Of a stretch of DNA of 53,587 bases, positions 17,681 to 24,691 are shown piece after piece (positions within the stretch are counted from its first letter, which is position 1; each line of letters begins with the position of its first letter). A program made the translations under genes and the position numbers. Source of the stretch: Alphaproteobacteria bacterium (GTDB lineage: Bacteria > Pseudomonadota > Alphaproteobacteria > Rhizobiales > Hyphomicrobiaceae); the NCBI GenBank assembly GCA_018830445.1, contig JAHJSN010000037.1, positions 1-53,587 on the forward strand, given 5' to 3'. A model generated the notes under the pieces. The model did not search any database, had not been told where the DNA came from, and worked only from the letters and a program-made list of their open reading frames with translations.

Positions 17681-17970
17681 CGGCATGAGCGCCAGGGAGC
17701 GCCGGTCGGCCGAGGACGGCTTGAGGCGGCCGGACACGGAGGAGCGTCTCGTGCTCGCGGCCGGCCGCCACCTCGGGGAAGGCTTCGACGATGCCCCGCT
17801 CGACACACTGTTTTTCACGATGCCGATCTCCTGAAAGGGCACGCTCGCCCAATACGTCGGTCGCCTTCACCGCGATCACCACTGCCCGAGCGCGAGGTGA
17901 TCGTCTACGACTATGTCGATAGCGGCGTCGCCATGCTGGCGGGCATGGCGCTGAAGCGGGCGCCGCCGCG
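17681..17970 (+). pseudogene. Fragment A of a TOTE-type primase-helicase (C-terminal helicase part)
   Basis: The fragment encodes ERRSAEDGLRRPDTEERLVL, GEGFDDAPLDTLFFTMPIS, then a TGA replaces the Trp codon of the intact protein. It continues with KGTLAQYVGRLHRDHH, a frameshift, and VIVYDYVDSGVAMLAGMALKR. It is a close paralogue of the C-terminal 100 residues of the intact protein at 34184-36634. The in-frame stop, frameshift and missing N-terminus make it dead. The sequence between the ptxE stop and this fragment holds nothing else recognisable. Confidence 0.85.
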
Positions 17971-18089
17971 CGACTGTGAACGACGGATCTCGCCAATCAT
18001 CTGGTCGCGCGCTATCGACGGTGTCTGTTCGCGCACCCAGCAGGATGAGACTGCGAAATCCTACATCAAATCTCATATCATTGAGATTG

Positions 18090-20570
18090 CTATTTGGCTT
18101 TTCGTGGCTTGGACGGTCCAGCGGATGCTCGCGGTGCCAGCACGGCGAGGTCGGCGAGGTCTTGTTTGCGCTGGCGGACGCGGCGCTCGTAGCTCGCTTG
18201 GTTCTTGTGGCAGATCAGGGTGTGCGGCGAGCCCTTGCGCTCGGTGCGCATGTCGACATCGGCACGGGCGCGCTTGATCTCGGCTTCGACGTGGGTTCGG
18301 TGCTGCTGGGCGGCGCGTAGCGCCCATTCGGGCTGCAAGGGGTCGGCGAGGAACCGCGACAGGTCTTGGCAGTACTGACACGTACAGCCGATCTCGCTGG
18401 GCCGGGTCCAGTCGCGCGGCGGCTCGAGCGGCTGCGCGGATCGCGTTTGCAGGTGCTCGAGCACCGCGGCGTGGAGCATGCCGGCTGCGGGACCTCTCGG
18501 ATGCTTGCCGCTCGCGATTTGCTTCATTGCCGGAACCAGAACTGTGTCGAGATCGAAGTGGCGCGGCCACGCGAGAATATGCGCGCCGACCCGCTCGGCC
18601 ATTCCCTTGTCCAGGCGGTCGACGACCGCGACGAGGTCGACCACGAGTGCGGCATCGGCCCTCGGAATGCGCGGCCGGTTCCACTGATCCCGCGGCGCCG
18701 AGGCAGGATCGCCGGGGAGCGCGTTGACCAGCGCCGTCGCGGCATCCTTCAGCAGTTGCGGTTTCTTGGCGGGAAGGCGTGACACCGCGGCCGACAGCAG
18801 CGCGGCGCATTCGCCCAGGGCGTCGATGGCGTGGGCCACGACGATGTCGTGCAGCACGCTCGCGGCCCGCTCCGCCGGCAACAAGGCCAAGGCACCGATG
18901 ATCGCGGCATGGTCCGCCTTGGCGTGACTGCTCTGTGCGGTGAGGACGTCCATCGCAGTGAGAATGCCGTCGATGTCCGAGAAGTCCGTCAACGCCTGCA
19001 GCAGGCGGGCCAGGCCGAGTTCGCCTCGCGGAGCATCGACGCAATCGTCGATGTCATCCTCATCCTGGTCGTCCTGCTCGTCCAGTTCATCGATAGGATC
19101 CGTCACGCCATCGCCGGAGAGTGCCTCCCGCCACGACGCGCTGACGTCCCTATTGCGCCACGACTGAGTCGGCCGCCATATCGCCAACACGTGGCGCACC
19201 AGCTCCAGCGCCTCGGCCCGGATCGGGGCATCGGCGCGAGCCCCATCTGCATGCCACTGCTTTGCCAGGTGCTCCAGATAGGGCAGCGTCGCGTCGAGGC
19301 CCGCCTGGTTGAGCACGGCCAGCCGGCTCGTCGACGGCCACAAGACCAACGCCGCCCGCGCGTAGGTGCGATCGAACGAGGCACCTTCGTTGCCGGTTGC
19401 CTCATGAAAGTGCTCCTCGTCGGGCTCCATGTCATCGAGCGCATCGGCCGGCGACACCTCCTCGTCCTCGACGGGCAGTTGCCCAAGCGCCGTCGGCTGG
19501 CCGTCGGGACGACGCCAGTATGACAGCGTGCAGCCACTGTCGTGCACCTCGACGACCTCGAACTCCTCGGTGTCCTCGTTTGCGCCAGCGTCCCGCTGGC
19601 CGCGACGATAGTGCCAGTTTTCGCGGCCGATATACTCGGCCGAGCCGCTCTCCCAGATCTTCAGGTGCGCAAGGTGCAGTTCGACACCTGCCTTCGGCGC
19701 TGCCGCCGCGAGCAACCGGGCCACGGCAGCGTCGGCACCCTTCAGCGTCGCGAAGCCGAGTTCGGCCGGCGTGTAGGCGTGCTCCAGCGGATAGACGAGC
19801 TTCAGCGGCCACACCTCTCCTTCGGCATCGACCGTAGCCTGGTCCACGGTGTCCGACGCGCGCGGCCAGCGTCCAAGCAATGCCGACACGCGGTCTGCCT
19901 CCGCGTCATAGCTCGGCGGCGCCGGCGGCTTGCCTTTTGCCTTGCGGACCAGGTTGTAGACCAGCGTCGCCCGATAGCCCTTGGTCACGGGCAGCACCTC
20001 GTGCACGCAGTCGGCGTAGAAGGCCGCGAAGGCGATCTCGGAGGGATCGTCGTTGGCGAGTTCGAGCCGCGCCTCGCGCCCGCCGTGGCGCACGACGAGT
20101 TCGCCACCCGACGACGCCGACGGCAAGGCGAGCACGAGCGTCGCGAACATGCCGGGCGCCTTCTCGGTATCGCGATGGCTGACGAAGAAGCCGCCCTTGT
20201 CGTAGATCAAGAGCTTGTAGAGCTCGGCTGTGATCGGTTCGTCGACGCCGAGGTCCTCGGCCACACGGGCAACAATACTGCCGAGCGTTCTTTCCCAGTG
20301 CTTGCCGCCGATTCCGACCTGCTCAGCGCCGATCTGCCAGGTCTTGCGCACCTTGGTGTCGACGATCGTCTCGGGTCCACGCCCATAGGGTGCCCGCGAC
20401 GCCGCCTTGATCAGCGCCTTCGCCTGCGCCGGCAACAGCGGCAACGCCACCGTGCCTACGCCAGCGACCTCGATGCGCGGCGCCAGGAGTTCGGTGCAGC
20501 CCGCGACGAAGTAGTCGCCGGGTCGACGGATGCCTGCGAGGATTTTGGCAAGCTGGTCGGTAATGGACAT
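18090..20570 (-). CDS. Large 2-oxoglutarate/Fe(II) oxygenase-like protein
   Basis: 826 aa on the minus strand. The N-terminal about 210 residues form a prolyl-hydroxylase-like 2OG-Fe(II) domain: SHRDTEK supplies H132 and D134, H190 (in CVHEVLPV) is the second metal His, and R200 (in KGYRATLVYNL) should bind 2-oxoglutarate. The rest is a long helical region, an acidic Asp/Glu-rich linker around residues 500-520, and a C-terminal part with CTCQYC and a highly basic tail. Such proteins have no established function. It is not related in layout to the small hypophosphite dioxygenase HtxA. The gene is convergent with the preceding cluster and divergent from hipBA. Confidence 0.72.
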   Translation of the reverse strand: MSITDQLAKILAGIRRPGDYFVAGCTELLAPRIEVAGVGTVALPLLPAQAKALIKAASRAPYGRGPETIVDTKVRKTWQIGAEQVGIGGKHWERTLGSIVARVAEDLGVDEPITAELYKLLIYDKGGFFVSHRDTEKAPGMFATLVLALPSASSGGELVVRHGGREARLELANDDPSEIAFAAFYADCVHEVLPVTKGYRATLVYNLVRKAKGKPPAPPSYDAEADRVSALLGRWPRASDTVDQATVDAEGEVWPLKLVYPLEHAYTPAELGFATLKGADAAVARLLAAAAPKAGVELHLAHLKIWESGSAEYIGRENWHYRRGQRDAGANEDTEEFEVVEVHDSGCTLSYWRRPDGQPTALGQLPVEDEEVSPADALDDMEPDEEHFHEATGNEGASFDRTYARAALVLWPSTSRLAVLNQAGLDATLPYLEHLAKQWHADGARADAPIRAEALELVRHVLAIWRPTQSWRNRDVSASWREALSGDGVTDPIDELDEQDDQDEDDIDDCVDAPRGELGLARLLQALTDFSDIDGILTAMDVLTAQSSHAKADHAAIIGALALLPAERAASVLHDIVVAHAIDALGECAALLSAAVSRLPAKKPQLLKDAATALVNALPGDPASAPRDQWNRPRIPRADAALVVDLVAVVDRLDKGMAERVGAHILAWPRHFDLDTVLVPAMKQIASGKHPRGPAAGMLHAAVLEHLQTRSAQPLEPPRDWTRPSEIGCTCQYCQDLSRFLADPLQPEWALRAAQQHRTHVEAEIKRARADVDMRTERKGSPHTLICHKNQASYERRVRQRKQDLADLAVLAPRASAGPSKPRKAK

Positions 20571-20870
20571 TGCGAGGCCTGCATTGGCTTAGTGATTACG
20601 CCGTCGATACTCGGCAGGAGATCTCGGGCCGGCGAAAGTCCGGACGAGCCCCGTGGCATGTATCGCATCCTTCGGCGCCCAAGCCCAGATGAGCGGCTCA
20701 AGGGCCTGTCATCATCGCTTCCAGACCGCCATGGCATTGCGCCCAATATTCCTGAGACGACGGATGCTGGCGATCACGATCGGCGTCTCCAGTTATGGAG
20801 GCCTGGCGGCAACGCCATGGCGGGCGCGATATGGGGCGGGAGTTGTGATCGCCCAGTTGACTACCAACAA
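20571..20870. other. Intergenic stretch between oxygenase gene and hip operators
   Basis: About 300 bp without a convincing gene. It probably holds the promoter of the minus-strand oxygenase gene near 20571-20640, but no clear boxes or repeats were recognised. Confidence 0.3.
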
Positions 20871-20966
20871 GTAGGCGATCGCCTACCTTATGTAATTGTA
20901 GGCGAAGACTTACATTGACTGAATGTAGGTGATCCCTTACATTGACAAATGTAGGTCAACGCTTAC
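20871..20966. promoter_or_regulatory. Four evenly spaced HipB-type operators
   Basis: Four 16-bp dyads of form GTAGG-N6-CTTAC (first copy GTAGG-N6-CCTAC) lie at 20871-20886, 20898-20913, 20925-20940 and 20951-20966, with start-to-start spacing of 27, 27 and 26 bp. The first is a perfect palindrome. Spacers repeat ACATTGAC, which could supply -35-like boxes. Four operators in front of hipBA is the arrangement known in E. coli, but the sequence differs from the E. coli TATCC-N8-GGATA site. Confidence 0.85.
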
Positions 20967-20979
20967 ACAAAGGAGATCC

Positions 20980-21312
20980 ATGCATATCCGCCGCCCCCAG
21001 GACATCGGCGCACTCGTCCGCTCGGCCCGAACCGCCAAGGGCCTCAACCAGCAGCAGCTGGCGGATCGGCTCGGTGTATCCCGATGGTGGGTGAACGAGC
21101 TCGAAGGCGGCAAGGCCACGGCGCGGATGGACCTCGTGCTGCGCGCCCTCAACGAGCTCGACATCACGCTTGCAGCCTATGTGAGCGGCGAGACGCCGCC
21201 TCAACGCATCGAGAACCGCCCGCCGCCCGACCTCTTCGACATCGACGCCATCGCCGATACCGGCCTCGATGTTGGAGCCCCAACCTCACGTCCCGGCAGG
21301 CAACGGCGATGA
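20980..21312 (+). CDS. hipB: XRE-family antitoxin/repressor HipB
   Basis: 110 aa from the ATG at 20980, preceded by AAAGGAGATCC. The HTH (LNQQQLADRLGVSRWWVNEL) occupies about residues 23-42. The tail is Pro-rich and probably disordered (TPPQRIENRPPPDLF). It overlaps hipA by the usual 4 bp (ATGA). It should repress the operon by binding the four upstream dyads and neutralise HipA. Confidence 0.88.
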   Translation: MHIRRPQDIGALVRSARTAKGLNQQQLADRLGVSRWWVNELEGGKATARMDLVLRALNELDITLAAYVSGETPPQRIENRPPPDLFDIDAIADTGLDVGAPTSRPGRQRR

Positions 21313-22652
21313 GCGATAAGCGACTGACCGTCCTGATCGACGACCAGCCCGTCGGCACGATCCATCAGCTACGCGACGGCCGGCTTCGCTTCGACTATGA
21401 CGAGGACTACCGCAAAAGCTCGAGCGCGATCCCGCTGTCGCTCTCGATGCCGCTTGCCGCACCCACTCATGACAACCGTGCGGTCGCTCCGTTCCTGTGG
21501 GGGCTCCTCCCCGACAATGACGACACGCTCAATCAATGGGGCAGGCAGTTCGGGGTGAGCCCGCGCAATTCGTTCGCGCTGATCACCCATGTCGGTGAAG
21601 ATCTGCAAGGTGCCGTGCAGATCGTGCCGCCGGAAAAGGTCGACGACCTCAAGCAGCGCGAAGGCGTCACTTATCTCTCGCGCAATGCGCTCGCCGCGAA
21701 GTTCGAGGAACTGCTCCGCCATCCCGGTGCAACCCAGTTCACCGCCGATGGCGGCCAATTCAGCCTCGCCGGCGCACAGCGCAAGAAGGCGCTCTACCTC
21801 GTGCGCGGCAAATGGTACGAGCCGCGCGGGCGCACGCCCACCACGCATATCCTCAAACCACCGATCCCGGGGCTTGCCGGCCAGATCGAGAACGAGATGT
21901 TCTGCGTCCGCCTCGCGCCCCGCGTGCGGCTGCCCGCCCCCAAATGCTGGACGGAACAATTCGGCGACCTCAGCGTCGTCGTCATCGAGCGTTACGATCG
22001 CCGCCGCCTCGCCGGCCGCAAGCTCCTGCCGATCGACGAGCCCGGAGGGACGGTGCACTGCGTCCATCAGGAGGACTGCTGCCAGGCCCTCAAGGTCGAT
22101 CCGCGCAACAAGTATCAGCGCGACGGCGGCCCCGGCATGAAAGCCATCCTGGATCTGCTCTCCGGATCGAGCCGGCCAGCTGAGGATCGCGACCGCTTCA
22201 TGCGCGCCTCAGCCTACAACTTCGTCATCGGCGGCTCCGATGCACACGGCAAGAATTACGGTCTCCTGCTCGGCGCGGGAGGGAAATTCCGCCTGGTACC
22301 CCTCTATGACATCGCCAGCTGGCTTCCCTACTCCACCAACAAGAAGCAGGACAAGCTCGCCATGTCCGTCGATGGCAAAACCCGCTTCGACCAGATCCTG
22401 CCGCGCCACTGGGAGGCGGAGGCGCGCAAGGCCAACTACGATCCCGATCGGGCCGTCGCTCATGTGCGCGACATCATCGCCATCATTCCCGATCAGGCGC
22501 GCGCCCTCCTTGAGACCTGTGTGGCCGAAGGCTCCGCGACGGATGACATGCGCAAACTGGTCGACCTGATTGTCGGGCGTTGCACCGATCTTGCGCGCAT
22601 CTACGGCGCGGAAGTGATGGCCAGCGAACAGGCCAGCCTCCCGGGATTGTAG
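21309..22652 (+). CDS. hipA: HipA-family serine/threonine kinase toxin
   Basis: 447 aa, the usual length. In E. coli HipA phosphorylates glutamyl-tRNA synthetase and causes persistence; here only the family is clear. Visible features are an N-terminal HipA_N region (LPDNDDTLNQWGRQFGVS), the autophosphorylation-loop region QFSLAGAQRKKALYL, the catalytic loop NFVIGGSDAHGKNYGLLL with D and N metal/base residues, and LVPLYDIASW with the DFG-like Asp. All key residues seem present, so it is probably active. Confidence 0.9.
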   Translation: MSDKRLTVLIDDQPVGTIHQLRDGRLRFDYDEDYRKSSSAIPLSLSMPLAAPTHDNRAVAPFLWGLLPDNDDTLNQWGRQFGVSPRNSFALITHVGEDLQGAVQIVPPEKVDDLKQREGVTYLSRNALAAKFEELLRHPGATQFTADGGQFSLAGAQRKKALYLVRGKWYEPRGRTPTTHILKPPIPGLAGQIENEMFCVRLAPRVRLPAPKCWTEQFGDLSVVVIERYDRRRLAGRKLLPIDEPGGTVHCVHQEDCCQALKVDPRNKYQRDGGPGMKAILDLLSGSSRPAEDRDRFMRASAYNFVIGGSDAHGKNYGLLLGAGGKFRLVPLYDIASWLPYSTNKKQDKLAMSVDGKTRFDQILPRHWEAEARKANYDPDRAVAHVRDIIAIIPDQARALLETCVAEGSATDDMRKLVDLIVGRCTDLARIYGAEVMASEQASLPGL

Positions 22653-22867
22653 AAGCGGTCCTGCCGCGCTTGGCTGCTGGTGTATCGTTCGCGCGTGGGC
22701 GGGATTAAGCGAAGACTTGAGAACGGATAGTTGCGGACGATTGTTTCTCGCATTACCCGAATAAATGGAAACATCACCAGAAATCAGACCTTTCGGCAAC
22801 CGTCACCCGCAAGGACGGCCATCACACAACCAACTTCTTGCAGTGCGGCACTGTCTGTTTATCTCTG

Positions 22868-23074
22868 CCCGCCAAGTCAGAGGCGGAGAAGCGCTCGTTC
22901 ACGCCTCAGGGGCAAGTGAGAGAGACTGGGTTCCACCAGACTCCGCAAATCGAAGCGCAAGGCCCGATGCCGATGACAGCGCTTGATGACGCTGTGGTTA
23001 AGCAGACGGGGTACCGGAGCCCCGGCTACGAGATCGCAGCGCATCAGCCCGCAGTGGCTGCCCCGAAGCCATAG
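22868..23074 (+). pseudogene. Fragment B of a TOTE-type primase-helicase (internally deleted)
   Basis: Encodes AKSEAEKRSFTPQGQVRETG, FHQTPQIEAQGPMPMTALDD, then VKQTGYRSPGYEIAAHQP. The first part matches the intact protein at 34184-36634 around its block after the helicase SAT motif (TRSFSHKVRLRETGFQHRPDQ). The last part matches its extreme C-terminus (KRQSGYRSLGYEVAAK), so about 150 residues between them are deleted. The fragment is followed by several GGTTGCGGG repeats, as is the intact gene. Confidence 0.75.
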
Positions 23075-23241
23075 CGGTTCGGTAATCGCAACTATTTTTG
23101 AGGTCGGCTGTAGGTTGGTTGCGGGTTGCTCGTCATTCAACTCGAAGCTGCGAGCTAAGTCATTGAAATCGCTTGATGCAAAGTCGGTTGGTTGCGGGGG
23201 CTGCTTGATAAGTCACGGATAATTAAGGGGAAAATCGGACC

Positions 23242-23270
23242 GGTGGTTGCGGGGGCCCGCAGTGGACGAT
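23242..23270. repeat. att-like core copy 1 (tRNA-fMet 3' end)
   Basis: GGTGGTTGCGGGGGCCCGC at 23242-23260 plus AGTGGACGAT recurs at 47543 with one mismatch in 29 bp. Its inner 15 bp, GTGGTTGCGGGGGCC, is also at 36778, where it forms the 3' end of a tRNA-fMet fragment. Partial copies (TTGGTTGCGGG) lie at 23115 and 23188. It marks a likely integration boundary to the left of the second ptx locus. Confidence 0.7.
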
Positions 23271-23682
23271 GCAGCCGGGTGGTGCCGATGGCAGTAAAAG
23301 CATAGCCGTACACGGTAATGCTCTGAACTGCACTTCAAAATTGCCTCCGCAGAGAGTGTGCCGTGGTGACAGCTCATTTGAAGTGGCCGGAGGCGTTTTG
23401 GACGGCGACAGGGCTGGTACAGACGGAGCCGCACGGCCAGCGTCATCCAGCGACAGGCCGAACTTGTCGGCGACGGTGCCAAAGCGCGGCGAGAAGATCG
23501 AGTTGCCGATTGTCATCTGCCCGATCACGACTTTGGCGAGGGCCGTAGTCGCCCGATCCGCCAAGGAGTGCCGTGGGTGACGCGTCGTCAGTCCCCATGT
23601 CGCGGTCATGACGGCCAATGCGCAGTCCTGCTGCAATTAGAGGCTACTTGGTGTGACAAGCTGTTTTCTAATACTATGAGGC
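23271..23682. other. Non-coding stretch between att copy 1 and ptxD2
   Basis: About 410 bp. Short open frames on both strands show no recognisable motifs or ribosome-binding sites. It probably contains the end of the ptx2 transcript, but no clear terminator hairpin was found. Confidence 0.3.
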
Positions 23683-24687
23683 TCACGCCCGAAGAGGGCT
23701 ATTCAGCGCATCGCGCGGCTGGCGCCCATTCAGCACATCGATGATGTTGGCCGCTGCGCGCTGCTCGATCTCGAGGCGGACGCTACGCACGGCTGAGCCA
23801 AGATGGGGCGTGAACAGTGTGCGATCTCGTGCGTCGAGAAAGGCTTGAGAAATAGCATTCGGCCGATCCTCGCGGGCCCAATCCTCAAGCTCGAATACGT
23901 CCGTTGCATAACCCCCGACCTGGCCAGATTCGAGAGCCGCAGCCACAGCGCCTTCATTGACCACTGAGCCGCGCCCGACATTGACCAGATGCACGCCCGG
24001 TTTGAGCCTTGCGAGTAGGCGTGCGTCGACGAGATGCAAAGTGTTGTGTGCAAGTGGCAGAGCCACGACCATGACATCGGACTGTGCAAGAAGGTCATCG
24101 AGCCCGACCTGGTGGACCTTGAATGCGTCGAGGATTGCCGGTTCGCACGGCGTCAAGTCATGGACCAGCACGCGTGAGCCAAAACCTTGCAGCCGCTCGG
24201 CAATGGCACGGCCGACTTTGCCGAAGCCGAATATCCCGACGGTCGAACCGGCAAGGCCGAGACCATAGTGTGTCGCTCGCCAGCCACGAAAGGTGCCGGA
24301 ACGGACGTCGGCATCTCCGGCTAGTATCTTTCGGTTGAGCCCAAGAACCAGCGCGACAGCAAGTTCAGCAGTCGGCACGGTGAGAAGATCGGGCACGATC
24401 GACAGCCAGACGCCCGCGCGCGTGCAGGCATCTACGTCGAAGTTGTCGTAACCTTTCAGCGCGCATGCCACGATCTTCAGTTCTGGACATGCTGCCAGTA
24501 GTTCCGCGTCGACTCTGTCGGGCATGAATGCCAACATCGCGGTGGCATCTGCCAGTTCGGTTCGCACAGTCTCCGTCGGCCAAGGTTCCAAGTCGCGATT
24601 GATCACAAGCCGGGCGTGCGCCCCGAGCATGGCCTCGACTTCAGGGAACACAGGGCTCGTCATAACGATCTTTGGAGGCATCGACAC
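23683..24687 (-). CDS. ptxD: NAD-dependent phosphite dehydrogenase PtxD (copy 2)
   Basis: 334 aa from the GTG at 24687 (GGAG seven bases before); an ATG at 24681 would give 332. Diagnostic PtxD blocks are AFMPDRVDAELLAACPEL, ALKGYDNFDVDAC, FRGWRATHYG, VGRGSVVNEG (Arg), DVFELEDWARED (Glu) and FTPHLGSAVRSVR (His, Ser, Arg). The Rossmann motif is GFGKVG. It resembles P. stutzeri PtxD more than copy 1 does in these blocks. It is the last gene of a six-gene operon, four bases after the molybdopterin oxidoreductase stop, so both enzymes should be made together. Confidence 0.92.
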   Translation of the reverse strand: MSMPPKIVMTSPVFPEVEAMLGAHARLVINRDLEPWPTETVRTELADATAMLAFMPDRVDAELLAACPELKIVACALKGYDNFDVDACTRAGVWLSIVPDLLTVPTAELAVALVLGLNRKILAGDADVRSGTFRGWRATHYGLGLAGSTVGIFGFGKVGRAIAERLQGFGSRVLVHDLTPCEPAILDAFKVHQVGLDDLLAQSDVMVVALPLAHNTLHLVDARLLARLKPGVHLVNVGRGSVVNEGAVAAALESGQVGGYATDVFELEDWAREDRPNAISQAFLDARDRTLFTPHLGSAVRSVRLEIEQRAAANIIDVLNGRQPRDALNSPLRA

Positions 24688-24691
24688 GCGT

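Noticed and set aside
18090-20570. Identification of the 2OG/Fe(II) protein as the hypophosphite dioxygenase HtxA
   Set aside because: HtxA is a small stand-alone dioxygenase. This protein is 826 aa with a prolyl-hydroxylase-like domain and a long extra region, and it is not in either ptx operon.
20871-20966. A short CRISPR array
   Set aside because: Four 16-bp dyads with 10-11-bp spacers next to hipB fit operators. Repeat and spacer lengths are far too short for CRISPR, and no cas genes are present.
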